From: Algoriphagus resistens
Lineage (GTDB): Bacteria > Bacteroidota > Bacteroidia > Cytophagales > Cyclobacteriaceae
DNA: 64,000 bases
Assembly (NCBI RefSeq): GCF_001442615.1
Contig: NZ_LMXN01000012.1
Span: 153,956 to 217,955 of the forward strand
Reading direction: 5' to 3'
Of this stretch, positions 25,086 to 33,923 are shown piece after piece; the stretch's first letter is position 1, and each line of letters begins with the position of its first letter. The position numbers and the translations under genes were made by a program. The notes below the pieces were generated by a model. The model saw only the letters and a program-made list of their open reading frames with translations, had not been told where the DNA came from and searched no databases.

Positions 25086-26762
25086 ATGAATCTTTTACGT
25101 TTTCTCATATTAATCATCGCTGGGATTTTTGGGTTTTCCTGCAATACAAAACCTGCCAAAAAAGAAAATAAGAATCCAAATATCATTCTGATTTTGGCAG
25201 ATGATCTGGGATTTTCTGATTTGGGCTCCTTTGGCGGAGAAATAGAGACTCCCAATCTAGACTGGCTGGCAAGTCAAGGTATACGTTTTACCCAGTTTTA
25301 TAATACATCCCGCTGCTGCCCCACTAGAGCTTCTTTGCTCACAGGACTATATAATCATCAGGCAGGAATCGGGCAAATGACCACAGATACGGGTCAGGAA
25401 GCTTACCGAGGACATATTTCCAACTCAGCAGTAACTATCGCTGAAGTACTGAAAAGTTCAGGATATCGCACCGGCATGGTGGGAAAATGGCACGTTTCCA
25501 ATACCGTAGTCCAGGATAGTCCTGAGAAGCAACTGGCCTGGCTGAATCATCAGGAACAGCACCCGCTTTTTTCACCAATTGAGCAATACCCCACAAATCG
25601 GGGGTTTGAAAAATACTTTGGGAATATTTGGGGTGTGGTAGATTTCTTCGATCCTTTCAGTTTGGTCAACGGCACAGAACCTGTCACACAGGTGCCTGAA
25701 AACTATTACCATACTGATGCTATCAATGATACCGCTTCGGTTTACATTCGGGAATTTGCACAGCAGGATAAGCCTTTTTTCCTCTATGTAGCTCATACAG
25801 CTCCGCATTGGCCACTTCATGCACTCCCTGAGGACATTGATAAATACAAAGACAGGTATAAAGTGGGTTGGGATGTGATCAGGGAAAACCGGTATAAAAA
25901 GTTGATTGAATTGGGAATTATCGATGAGTCGACTTACCCACTTTCCCAAAGATGGGAAAATGAACTGAGCTGGGAAGACAATCCCGACAAGGAGTTTGAT
26001 GCAAGGGCTATGGCGGTTCACGCAGCCATGATCGACAGGATGGACCAGGGAATAGGAAGGATTATAGAAACCCTGGAGGAAACCGGAGAACTGGAAAACA
26101 CCTTGATAGTCTTCCTGAGTGACAATGGCGCAAGCTCAGAAAGTAGCATGCGCTATGGCCCAGGCTTTGATCGGCCTAGTCTAACCAGAAAAGGCGAACC
26201 AATTGCTTATCCCGTCAAAAAAGAAGTGATGCCTGGACCGCAGACAACATTCACCTCCATCGGACAGCGCTGGGCAAATGTATCGAACACGCCGTTTCGC
26301 TATTGGAAAATGGAATCCTTCGAAGGTGGAGTTCATACCCCGATGATCGCTTTTTGGCCTGCTGGAATCAGCGCAGAAAAAGGAAGTATTTCCAATCAGG
26401 TTGGACATGTGATGGATTTCATGGCAACTTTTATCGATGCCGCCGAAGCTGAGTATCCGAGTGATTTTGCTGGAAATAAAATCAAACCGATTGCTGGCAA
26501 AAGTCTACTTCCGGTGTTTCAAGGCAAAGAGCGGAAAGGTCACCCGGTACTCTTTAATGAGCATGAGGGTGGAAGATCTGTACGGACTCAGGATTGGAAG
26601 CTTGTGACCTTGGATGCCAGAGAGCCTTGGCAGCTTTTCGCGATCAGCAAAGACCATACAGAGACTGAAAATGTAGCGCACGAGAATCCTGCAGTCGTCG
26701 AAGAACTGGATAGTCTTTGGCAAAACTGGGCAAAAGCGAACAAAGTGATCCCAAAACCTTAA
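25086..26762 (+). CDS. sulfatase (arylsulfatase family S1), lipoprotein
   Basis: A 558-residue hydrolase of sulfate esters. The signal peptide ends in a lipobox (FGFSC), placing it in the periplasm or on a membrane surface. The metal-binding start NIILILADDLGFSDLG and the formylglycine motif CCPTRASLLTG are intact, with the first cysteine (residue 77) as the one to be converted. KWH (VGKWHVSN), HWPLH and the late DNGASS segment complete the alkaline-phosphatase-like core. The frame continues upstream to 25014; an ATG at 25062 is an alternative start. There are no SusC/SusD or maturase genes nearby, so it is not in a polysaccharide utilisation locus here. Confidence 0.92.
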   Translation: MNLLRFLILIIAGIFGFSCNTKPAKKENKNPNIILILADDLGFSDLGSFGGEIETPNLDWLASQGIRFTQFYNTSRCCPTRASLLTGLYNHQAGIGQMTTDTGQEAYRGHISNSAVTIAEVLKSSGYRTGMVGKWHVSNTVVQDSPEKQLAWLNHQEQHPLFSPIEQYPTNRGFEKYFGNIWGVVDFFDPFSLVNGTEPVTQVPENYYHTDAINDTASVYIREFAQQDKPFFLYVAHTAPHWPLHALPEDIDKYKDRYKVGWDVIRENRYKKLIELGIIDESTYPLSQRWENELSWEDNPDKEFDARAMAVHAAMIDRMDQGIGRIIETLEETGELENTLIVFLSDNGASSESSMRYGPGFDRPSLTRKGEPIAYPVKKEVMPGPQTTFTSIGQRWANVSNTPFRYWKMESFEGGVHTPMIAFWPAGISAEKGSISNQVGHVMDFMATFIDAAEAEYPSDFAGNKIKPIAGKSLLPVFQGKERKGHPVLFNEHEGGRSVRTQDWKLVTLDAREPWQLFAISKDHTETENVAHENPAVVEELDSLWQNWAKANKVIPKP

Positions 26763-26878
26763 CTTTATATTTTCTTGAGAATTGGGAATAAGGACAGATT
26801 TTCAGAAGATATTAAGACTTTAATTTGCTTAAAACCATATATTGAGCGAACCATTTAGACTTCCTATTTTCGTACACT

Positions 26879-28417
26879 ATGGCAGCTAAAACTTTTGGAG
26901 GTGCCGTCTCCGGCATTGACGCGAATATCATCACCATAGAGGTGAATGTAGGACAGGGTACCAGCTTCCTTATGACGGGGCTTCCTGACTCTGCCGGCAA
27001 AGAATCCCAACAGCGGGTGGAAAGTGCCCTGGAATACTTTGGGTATAGAATACCCCGGCAGCAAGTAGCCATCCACCTCCCTCCCACTGATATCAGGAAG
27101 GAAGGGTCTGCTTATGATTTGCCGATTGCTATGGGAATCTTGCAGGCTTCAGGGCAAGTGAAGTTTCCCGAATTAGGAGACTATGTAATTATGGGAGAGC
27201 TTTCTCTAGACGGAAATCTCAGGCCAATTAAAGGTGTTTTGCCGATAGCAATAGAAGCGAGAAAGAATGGATTCAAAGGTTTTATCCTTCCTGTAGAAAA
27301 TGCCAAGGAAGCTTCAATCGTCAATAGTCTGGATATAATCGGTGTGGAAACATTGCAGCAAGCTACTGATTTCTTGTTGGGCAAACTGCAAATAGAACCA
27401 CTGGCAACGGATACACGGTCGGTTTTTTACCATTCACTGGATGATATAGAATTTGACTTTGCAGATGTGCAAGGTCAGGAAAATATCAAACGGGCGATGG
27501 AAATTGCTGCCACCGGTGGACACAATGTGATCATGATTGGTCCACCAGAAGCTGGCAAAACAATCCTCGCAAAGTGTTTTCCGTACATTCTTCCTCCACT
27601 GACTTTGGTAGAGGCATTGGAGACAACAAAGATCCATTCAGTGGCGGGAAAACTGGGAAGGAATGGTTCTCTTTTAGCCAATCGTCCTTTTCGCTCGCCT
27701 CATCATACGATTTCTGATACGGCATTAGTCGGGGGTGCTGGAAATCCTCGGCCAGGAGAGATTTCTCTGGCTCATAATGGGGTGTTGTTTCTCGACGAAC
27801 TGCCAGAATTTAAGGGAACTGGACTGGAAGTTATGTGCCAAGTACTGAAAGAACCTAGCTTGACGATTTCCAGAGCAAAAGCTCCGGCGCATTTCCCTGC
27901 TAACTTTATGCTGATTGCAAGTATGAACCCTTGCCCATGTGGCTACTACACCCATCCGGAGAAGGAATGTGTCTGCGGGCCAGGAATTGTACAGCAGTAC
28001 TTGAACGAAGTTTCAGTACCGCTATTGGATCGAATCGATCTGCATGTAGAAGTCACTCCTGTGAAGTTTGAGGAAATGACCTCCACGAGGAAAACCGAAT
28101 CCAGTAAGGAAATCCGTGAACGGGTGATCCAAGGACGAGAGCGCCAAAAAGAGCGATTCAAGGATAACCCTGAGGTATTCTACAATGCCCTGATGCCCTC
28201 GCACATGGTAAAGCAAATCTGTCACATCAATGAAGCCGGCAAAGTTCTTTTGAAAACAGCCATGAAACGATTGGGATTATCTGCAAGAGCTTATGATCGA
28301 ATCCTGAAGGTGGCAAGAACCATCGCAGACATTTCCGGAAGTGAAAAGATCAAAATAGAGCACCTGGCGGAGGCGATACAGTACCGGAGTTTGGATCGAG
28401 ATAGCTGGGCGGGATGA
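26879..28417 (+). CDS. comM: YifB/ComM-family Mg-chelatase-like AAA+ ATPase
   Basis: A 512-residue hexameric helicase-like ATPase. In naturally transformable bacteria ComM helps branch migration of incoming DNA. An N-terminal Lon-like substrate domain (about 1-170, ITIEVNVGQGTSFLMTGLPD) is followed by the Mg-chelatase AAA+ core (about 190-400) and the C-terminal Mg_chelatase_C domain (about 410-510). Walker A reads GPPEAGKT instead of the common GPPGSGKT, still compatible with GxxxxGK[TS]. Walker B is GVLFLDELPEF. The four cysteines in MNPCPCGY...CVCGPG are kept. A -7-like TATTTTCG lies just 7 bases before the ATG. Confidence 0.93.
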   Translation: MAAKTFGGAVSGIDANIITIEVNVGQGTSFLMTGLPDSAGKESQQRVESALEYFGYRIPRQQVAIHLPPTDIRKEGSAYDLPIAMGILQASGQVKFPELGDYVIMGELSLDGNLRPIKGVLPIAIEARKNGFKGFILPVENAKEASIVNSLDIIGVETLQQATDFLLGKLQIEPLATDTRSVFYHSLDDIEFDFADVQGQENIKRAMEIAATGGHNVIMIGPPEAGKTILAKCFPYILPPLTLVEALETTKIHSVAGKLGRNGSLLANRPFRSPHHTISDTALVGGAGNPRPGEISLAHNGVLFLDELPEFKGTGLEVMCQVLKEPSLTISRAKAPAHFPANFMLIASMNPCPCGYYTHPEKECVCGPGIVQQYLNEVSVPLLDRIDLHVEVTPVKFEEMTSTRKTESSKEIRERVIQGRERQKERFKDNPEVFYNALMPSHMVKQICHINEAGKVLLKTAMKRLGLSARAYDRILKVARTIADISGSEKIKIEHLAEAIQYRSLDRDSWAG

Positions 28418-28687
28418 AGCGAAATTTAAAACCAGAAATTTAAAATAAGACTAGCGCTGTACCTCAAGGCACAGCAAAATCATTTTAAACTTGATTTATA
28501 GTTCCTTCCAAAATGGGGCTATTCAAAATCAAAAAACAACGCTATTTGACCGAGCCATTTCAAGCCCAATTCCATCTTTACAACCTTTACTTTAATCTAT
28601 CCTAAATCATTCTCCCACAATAGGCGAATCACAACCGAATGCTAATCAGCCATGCCTTTAGGCAGGACGCTAAAAATCTATAATTAT

Positions 28688-29134
28688 ATGACCATCGAAA
28701 TCCTCCTCCGGTACCTTCATTTTATCAGCATATTTGCGATCGTTGGATCCTTGGTATCTGAGCATTTATTGCTGAAGAAATCAATGAGCCGCAAAGAAAT
28801 CAAGAAAATAGCAACAATTGACGGAATTTATGGAATAGCGGCAATGACCCTCTTAGCTGCTGGGCTTACCCTGTGGCTCGGCGGATATGGAAAGCCTTCA
28901 GAGTTTTATACACACAATTTTATCTTCCACATCAAAATCACACTTTTTGTCACTATTGGAATCCTATCCATTTATCCGACCGTTTTTTTCAGCAAAAACA
29001 GAAAAGGCAATCCTGATGATGTCGTATCTATCCCAAAAATAATCTTTATGCTACTAAGGATTGAACTTCTGCTCCTGTTCATTATTCCGCTTTTGGCAGG
29101 GTTGATGGCTAAGGGGATTGGTTACTTTGGCTAG
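28688..29134 (+). CDS. DUF2214 family membrane protein
   Basis: A 148-residue membrane protein with four predicted segments (about 5-23, 45-65, 80-100 and 120-143). The N-terminus (LLRYLHFISIFAIVGSLVSEH), with conserved histidines at the membrane border and a later FHIKITLF, matches the DUF2214/COG3556 family. The histidine pairs might bind heme, but no role is established. The start at 28688 was chosen over 28652 because the extra residues are not part of the family and lie in a small hairpin (GCCTTTAGGC). Confidence 0.78.
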   Translation: MTIEILLRYLHFISIFAIVGSLVSEHLLLKKSMSRKEIKKIATIDGIYGIAAMTLLAAGLTLWLGGYGKPSEFYTHNFIFHIKITLFVTIGILSIYPTVFFSKNRKGNPDDVVSIPKIIFMLLRIELLLLFIIPLLAGLMAKGIGYFG

Positions 29135-29226
29135 CCAATCCATTTTCTTTTCATTCAGTTATTCAGTAAATTCAATCAACTCATCAAAACATGAAATTTG
29201 TTTTTTGAAAATGTAAATGTGAACAC

Positions 29227-29324
29227 ATGAAATCGAGCATGTCGCGGGCGACACACACAGAGATGATTATCTACCATGTGAGATTCCATGTGGCCTTTGA
29301 AAAACTATTATAAACATATGAAAT
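29227..29324 (+). repeat. dispersed leader element, copy B (before secreted hydrolase)
   Basis: Begins ATGAAATCGAGCATG and ends in the start of the hydrolase gene (ATG at 29318). It contains a 28-codon open frame, 29227-29313, with Met at 1, 5 and 13 and His at 10, 17 and 21, whose TAA ends four bases before the hydrolase ATG (TAA-ACAT-ATG). Two possible hairpins: TGTCG-CGGG-CGACA at 29240-29253, and AGAT-GATT-ATCT at 29261-29272. The first is supported by a compensatory change in copy C, the second by a compensatory change in copy A only. Confidence 0.75.
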
Positions 29325-30052
29325 ATTTTGCTCTACTCTTCTTTCTCATCTCCTTTGAGGTATTTTCCCAAGATGTCATTTCTGCTAAAAAAGGAGATAT
29401 TACCATCTCTCCCATCACCCACGGGACATTGGTTTTGGAAAGGAATGATCAGGTGATCTATGTAGACCCATACGGCGGAGCCGCACTCTTTGAAGGACAT
29501 AAAAAACCAACACTGGTATTGATCACTGATATTCATGGGGATCATCTGAATCAGGAAACTTTGGATGGGCTGGATCTATCTGAAGCTACGTTGATAGTCC
29601 CACAGGCGGTCGCGGATAAATTGCCGGAAGGAACAGGGGAATCCATTGAGATCATTGCGAACAATCAGGCTAAAACTATCAATGGTGTGAAAATAGAAGC
29701 CATCCCCATGTACAATCTCCCTGAAAGCGCAGAAGCACCTCATACAAAGGGCCGCGGAAACGGATATATTGTGCACTTGGGAGGAAAGCAATTTTACATC
29801 TCAGGGGACACAGAAGACATTCCTGAGATGCGAACACTGAAAAATATTGATGTGGCTTTTGTCTGCATGAATCTACCCTACACGATGGATGTAGATCAAG
29901 CCGCAAGTGCCGTTTCGGAATTCAAACCTAAGATCGTTTATCCCTACCACTACCGAGGCAGTAATGGATTTTCTGATTTCGAGAAATTCAAATCTTTGGT
30001 TAATGACGCTGCTCCGGAAGTGGAAGTCCGACTTAGAAACTGGTATCAATAA
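29318..30052 (+). CDS. secreted metallo-beta-lactamase-fold hydrolase (UlaG-like)
   Basis: A 244-residue protein with a signal peptide (cleavage near EVFSQ), so periplasmic or outside. The metal site is of the MBL-fold type: TDIHGDHLN (with H-x-D-H), a histidine in EAPHTKGRGNGY, YISGDTED and PYHYRG near the end. The order resembles the UlaG/UPF0173 branch rather than true beta-lactamases. Substrate unknown. The ORF extends to 29288, but the leader-element ATG at 29318 begins the signal peptide. Translation may be coupled to the 28-codon leader frame just upstream. Confidence 0.87.
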   Translation: MKYFALLFFLISFEVFSQDVISAKKGDITISPITHGTLVLERNDQVIYVDPYGGAALFEGHKKPTLVLITDIHGDHLNQETLDGLDLSEATLIVPQAVADKLPEGTGESIEIIANNQAKTINGVKIEAIPMYNLPESAEAPHTKGRGNGYIVHLGGKQFYISGDTEDIPEMRTLKNIDVAFVCMNLPYTMDVDQAASAVSEFKPKIVYPYHYRGSNGFSDFEKFKSLVNDAAPEVEVRLRNWYQ

Positions 30053-30419
30053 GGCCGCAATGAAAGGCGGAGTGAATTACCCTCCCACTGCAGAGCCGGT
30101 GGGTTGGGCTTCGGGGGTCATAGACTCGCCCAATGGCAACGCCTCATCCCGTTTTTTTTTGTGTCCGACTGCATCCCAAAACCAGGCAAGACCTTTATAC
30201 CCTGTGTTAAGATGTTCTTTGCCGCATTGGGGACCAGAGGTAACCCCTATCCATTTTCTTATCCGGTACATTTCCCGCATAGCTGTACTGTAAATGGCCC
30301 GTAGGTTAAAATAAGGATCTACTTTGGTCGGATGGAAATTTCGTTTGCTCAATTGGTGAAGCATCACCGGAAACGATCCGTCAGTACATTCTTTCACCAG
30401 GTTAGTGTCAACCTTTTAT
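30053..30419. other. gap between convergent genes with an orphan open frame
   Basis: This 367-base gap separates the convergent hydrolase and PLP-enzyme genes. It has a higher G+C part (about 30060-30150, ending in nine T residues after CATCCCG) than its flanks. On the minus strand, 30397-30077 is open for 106 codons (ends SMTPEAQPTGSAVGG) but has no recognisable domain, unusual composition (many Lys/Arg/Trp) and no promoter of its own. It may be the remnant of a small repeat or insertion. No clear terminator for either neighbour was found, other than the T-run. Confidence 0.4.
30077..30397 (-). CDS. doubtful small ORF, possibly part of a repeat
   Basis: A 106-residue frame, 23 bases downstream of the PLP-enzyme gene and on the same strand. 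Nothing in it is recognised. It has no signal peptide or membrane segment. The basic, Trp-containing C-terminal half is unlike its neighbours. It is listed because it is the longest open frame in an otherwise empty gap, and it may not be a real gene. Confidence 0.2.
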   Translation of the reverse strand: MKECTDGSFPVMLHQLSKRNFHPTKVDPYFNLRAIYSTAMREMYRIRKWIGVTSGPQCGKEHLNTGYKGLAWFWDAVGHKKKRDEALPLGESMTPEAQPTGSAVGG

Positions 30420-31520
30420 CTATTGCAGACCATTTTCCATGTCTTCCAGCAAATCATACAAATGCTCTAATCCTACAGATACCCGGATTAAATTCTGAGG
30501 AGTCAATGTATCCGGCCCTTCACTTGCAGCCCTGCGCTCAATCAGACTTTCCACTCCTCCCAGGCTTGTTGCATTGGTGAAATACCTGAGTTTGGAAATC
30601 ACCCGATCTGCATCACTTGCATCACCCTTTACCTGAAAAGAGACAACACCACCAAACCCTGTCATCTGATTGACGGCAATTACATGTCCTGGATGGGTTT
30701 TCAGCCCAGGATAATATACCTGTTCAACAGCCTTGTGAGTTGAAAGAAAATTAGCCAAGGCCATCGCATGCTCGGCATGACCTTTCATTCGGTACGGCAA
30801 TGTTTTGATACTTCTGCACAGATAATAACAATCCATCGGTGAGGGCACAGCGCCTCCACTGATCTGAACATTTTTCACTTTCCCCCAGAACTCATCTGCT
30901 TCTTTGGTAATCAATGCACCACCTAAAATATCCGAATGCCCTCCAAAATATTTTGTACTGGAATGCATCACGATATCCGCCCCAAAATCAATTGGATTTT
31001 GAAAGACCGGCGTAGCAAACGTATTATCGCAGGCAAGGAGTGCTCCCTTTTCCTTAGCCAGCTTAGCTACTGCCGAAATATCAGTGATCTTTAAAAGAGG
31101 ATTCGAAGGAGTCTCCACCCAAACTAATTTTGTGTTTGATCTGAAGGCACTTTCTACCTTTTCCAAATCGGTCATATCTACGAAAGTAACTTCCAATACA
31201 CCTTTGAAAATGGACAGAATTGCGTTTTTCAGACCATGGTACATATCATCTGGAGCAATCAAATGAGATTCTGGCTCCAGAGCTTGGAAAACAGCTACCC
31301 CTGCAGCATTACCGGAGGAAAAGGCCGCAGCATCTGCCCCTTTCTCCAGACCGGCCAAAAGTTTCTCCAATGAATGACGGTTTGGGTTATTTGCCCTCGC
31401 ATAGATCATCGACTCGGGTTGGTGAATAAAGGTTGTGCTCAGTGTGATTGGCTGTACAACTGGCTTTTCAGAATCCGTGACAATATTTCCACCATGAATA
31501 GCGAATGTTTCGAGTTTCAT
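30420..31520 (-). CDS. PLP-dependent Cys/Met metabolism enzyme (cystathionine gamma-synthase/lyase type)
   Basis: A 366-residue fold-type I PLP enzyme. The PLP lysine is K190 in MHSSTKYFGGHSD, with the phosphate and ring contacts SSGNAAG (68-74), YARANNPNR (40-48) and DNTFATP (165-171). The C-terminal segment SLGGVESLIERRA is usual for the family. Which transsulfuration or gamma-elimination reaction it catalyses cannot be read from these residues alone. Single gene. Confidence 0.9.
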   Translation of the reverse strand: MKLETFAIHGGNIVTDSEKPVVQPITLSTTFIHQPESMIYARANNPNRHSLEKLLAGLEKGADAAAFSSGNAAGVAVFQALEPESHLIAPDDMYHGLKNAILSIFKGVLEVTFVDMTDLEKVESAFRSNTKLVWVETPSNPLLKITDISAVAKLAKEKGALLACDNTFATPVFQNPIDFGADIVMHSSTKYFGGHSDILGGALITKEADEFWGKVKNVQISGGAVPSPMDCYYLCRSIKTLPYRMKGHAEHAMALANFLSTHKAVEQVYYPGLKTHPGHVIAVNQMTGFGGVVSFQVKGDASDADRVISKLRYFTNATSLGGVESLIERRAASEGPDTLTPQNLIRVSVGLEHLYDLLEDMENGLQ

Positions 31521-31690
31521 ATGCTGATTGTTAATACTTGTAAAAGGTATCGCCTGAAATTACCAATATTTCCTTGTGCAGGAAAAGAATTTGTAAAATG
31601 CTCTCCAGTCTCAAAAAATTTACAGACCGTTCCAACCTTTTTATCGGAATCGCTCTCATTAGTATATAACACCTAGCAACTTCACAAATT

Positions 31691-32662
31691 ATGAAATCCA
31701 ATCTTTTCCCTATCCTACTTTATGCTACCGTTATGACTCTGTCTGCGATGCAGGAAGGAAAAGGGCAGGATTACAGAAAATACAATAAGCAAACCATTGA
31801 AGCAGAGAAATTAATAAGTGAAGAGAAATTTCTCCAAGCTTTGGCCACGTATGATCAGCTCTTTCAAAATTATGATTTTATTTTCTTAAGGGATTTCAAA
31901 ATCGCTGCCCAGTTATCCCTTTACCTTACTAAAAAGGACAAGTGCCTGGATCTTATTAAAAGAGGAATAAATGCAGGCTGGGAATTAAAAAACATAAAGA
32001 AGAATGATTATTTGAAAAATCACTTGAAGAAAACTGATTGGAAAATAATTAAGCAGTCTTACCCTGGTCTTCATAGCACTTATCTAGCAGGTCTTGAATA
32101 CACTCTTAGAGAAAAAGTCCAACGGATGTTTAAAGAAGATCAAAAGAAAGCACTCGGTGCTCTAGTTAAAGTAGGCAATAAAGCACAGGAAAAATATGCG
32201 GTAAACAAATTTGCTCCCCATAGTGAAATTCAGATTTCCAAACTAATTGAAATCCTTGAAGAATATGGTTATCCAGGAGAAATGCTCATTGGCAATAACT
32301 TTTGGATGTCGACAATACTCAGTCACCACAATTCTATATCCAAAGATTATAACTCTTATGACACTGCTTTCAATTTTATCAAACCAAAATTAATCCATGC
32401 TATAGATCTAGGCCGGATGTCCCCCTATGAATACGCGTTGATTGATGATTGGCAGAAAGCAGTGTCCTCTGGTGGGACAGTGGCAGGTTATGGTTTTCTA
32501 ACATCAGTTCATCAATCAACACTCGTAGAGACAGACCAATTAAGGAGACTAATTGGATTAAGATCGATTGAGCTTCGCAATAAATTAGTTGATATAGAGA
32601 TGAAAACCGGAATGGATTTCTATTTGCCAGGTTGGATTGAAGGAAAAATTAATGTCAATTAA
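31691..32662 (+). CDS. secreted protein of unknown function
   Basis: A 323-residue protein with a weak signal peptide (about 1-24). The N-terminal part looks helical and repeat-like (EKLISEEKFLQALATYDQLF), in the style of a TPR. The C-terminal part contains paired histidines (LSHHNS), SPYEYALIDDW and DQLRRLIGLRS. The arrangement faintly recalls DUF6624, without certainty. It precedes the sigma factor by 36 bases and may be expressed with it. Rather A+T-rich. Confidence 0.6.
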   Translation: MKSNLFPILLYATVMTLSAMQEGKGQDYRKYNKQTIEAEKLISEEKFLQALATYDQLFQNYDFIFLRDFKIAAQLSLYLTKKDKCLDLIKRGINAGWELKNIKKNDYLKNHLKKTDWKIIKQSYPGLHSTYLAGLEYTLREKVQRMFKEDQKKALGALVKVGNKAQEKYAVNKFAPHSEIQISKLIEILEEYGYPGEMLIGNNFWMSTILSHHNSISKDYNSYDTAFNFIKPKLIHAIDLGRMSPYEYALIDDWQKAVSSGGTVAGYGFLTSVHQSTLVETDQLRRLIGLRSIELRNKLVDIEMKTGMDFYLPGWIEGKINVN

Positions 32663-32698
32663 TAAAAACAAAGAAATGGAATACCGAGCTTATCTAAA

Positions 32699-33229
32699 AT
32701 GGATTTCCTAAAGCTAGACACAACCTTGATATCCAACGTCCTCAGAGGTGACAGGTCCGCGCAATTCCAGCTTTTTGAGTTGACCAAAGGAATGCTTTAT
32801 TCTGCCTGCTATAGAATAGTCCATGACGAGGATGAGGCTAACGACGTGCTACAGGATTCTTATGTGGAGATTTTCCAGAAAATCCATTCGTTGAAACATC
32901 CGGAAGCCCTGTTGTCTTGGATGAAAACGATCACGATTCGTAAGGCAATTTTGCAAACCAGGAAAAAAATCCATTTTGAACCAATAGAGGATGTAAAAAT
33001 GGAGTCTAGTGAAGAATCAGACGCATGGTTCGATGCAGAGATGCTTGATCAGGCTATCGAAAGCTTGCCTACCGGAGCAAGAGCAGTCTTTCTTTTATTG
33101 TCCGTGGAAGGCTATTCTCACCGGGAAGCATCCAAAATGCTGGGGATCTCAGAGAATACTTCGAAGTCCCAGCTGAATTATGCGAAAACGCTCCTGAAAA
33201 AGCGGATCACTAAACTACTGCAAGCATGA
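32699..33229 (+). CDS. RNA polymerase sigma factor, ECF type
   Basis: A 176-residue sigma-70 family protein with only regions 2 and 4. Region 2 (about 22-90) contains YRIVHDEDEANDVLQDSYVEIFQKI, and region 4 (about 115-170) contains the helix-turn-helix YSHREASKMLGISENTSKSQLNYAKTLL. It overlaps the next gene by ATGA, the normal arrangement for an ECF sigma factor with its anti-sigma. Target promoters are unknown. Confidence 0.92.
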   Translation: MDFLKLDTTLISNVLRGDRSAQFQLFELTKGMLYSACYRIVHDEDEANDVLQDSYVEIFQKIHSLKHPEALLSWMKTITIRKAILQTRKKIHFEPIEDVKMESSEESDAWFDAEMLDQAIESLPTGARAVFLLLSVEGYSHREASKMLGISENTSKSQLNYAKTLLKKRITKLLQA

Positions 33230-33900
33230 AGGAATATAACCCAAAACCGGATTTATGGAGTAAAATTCAGCAACGGAAGAATTTCGATGTGCAAGTAAGA
33301 GAGCATCTTCCAAATCTGCCGAAAAAAATGCCAAAAGCTGATCTTTGGACCGCTATCGAAAGAGAGCTGGATCAAAAAAAGCCAGTTATTCCCCTTTGGA
33401 AATATGGAATGGTGGCAGCATCCATTGGTTTGATTCTGATGTGTGTTGGAATTGCTTACCTAGAATTTGGAGAAACGGATGTAAAACCTCAAATGATCAC
33501 CGGGGAGAACACGCCTCCAGCAGAGCATATTATGCCAGAGGAAAAGCCCTTTACTAAAACAGGATCGGCTTTAAATGCAACTGAGGAAACACAGACTGAA
33601 AACCCTGATACAAATGCATCCATAAAGAAACCCGAAAGCAGGGAAACAATTCCCCTTATCAAGCTTCCGAGGAGAGATCTGGCAGATTTGAGTATTGAAA
33701 ACACATATGCATCGAAACTGATTATTCCGCCAACAACTGAGCATGAAACTCCAAAAACCTTGCATCAAGTCAGTATTTCCTGGAGCAAAATCAAACCAGG
33801 ACTCCAACTAAAAACTCCATTTGGGCGTCAGGAATCAGAATTGGGACAAAAGGCTTCAATCGATCAAGTCGGCCAAGCCACTTTAGAAATCAATAACTAA
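33226..33900 (+). CDS. probable anti-sigma factor, single membrane segment
   Basis: A 224-residue protein: a cytoplasmic N-terminus with a duplicated KPDLWSKI / KADLWTAIERELD pattern, one membrane segment (about 62-82), then a periplasmic part without known domain. Coupled by ATGA to the ECF sigma gene, it has the layout of a membrane anti-sigma factor, though no ZAS zinc motif is present. The role is inferred from position and topology. Confidence 0.7.
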   Translation: MKEYNPKPDLWSKIQQRKNFDVQVREHLPNLPKKMPKADLWTAIERELDQKKPVIPLWKYGMVAASIGLILMCVGIAYLEFGETDVKPQMITGENTPPAEHIMPEEKPFTKTGSALNATEETQTENPDTNASIKKPESRETIPLIKLPRRDLADLSIENTYASKLIIPPTTEHETPKTLHQVSISWSKIKPGLQLKTPFGRQESELGQKASIDQVGQATLEINN

Positions 33901-33923
33901 TCTTTATACAAAACTTCACTACA

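Noticed and set aside
29227..29324. Interpretation of the leader element as a known riboswitch (SAM, TPP, cobalamin, preQ1)
   Set aside because: None of the conserved cores of these classes can be placed on the sequence.
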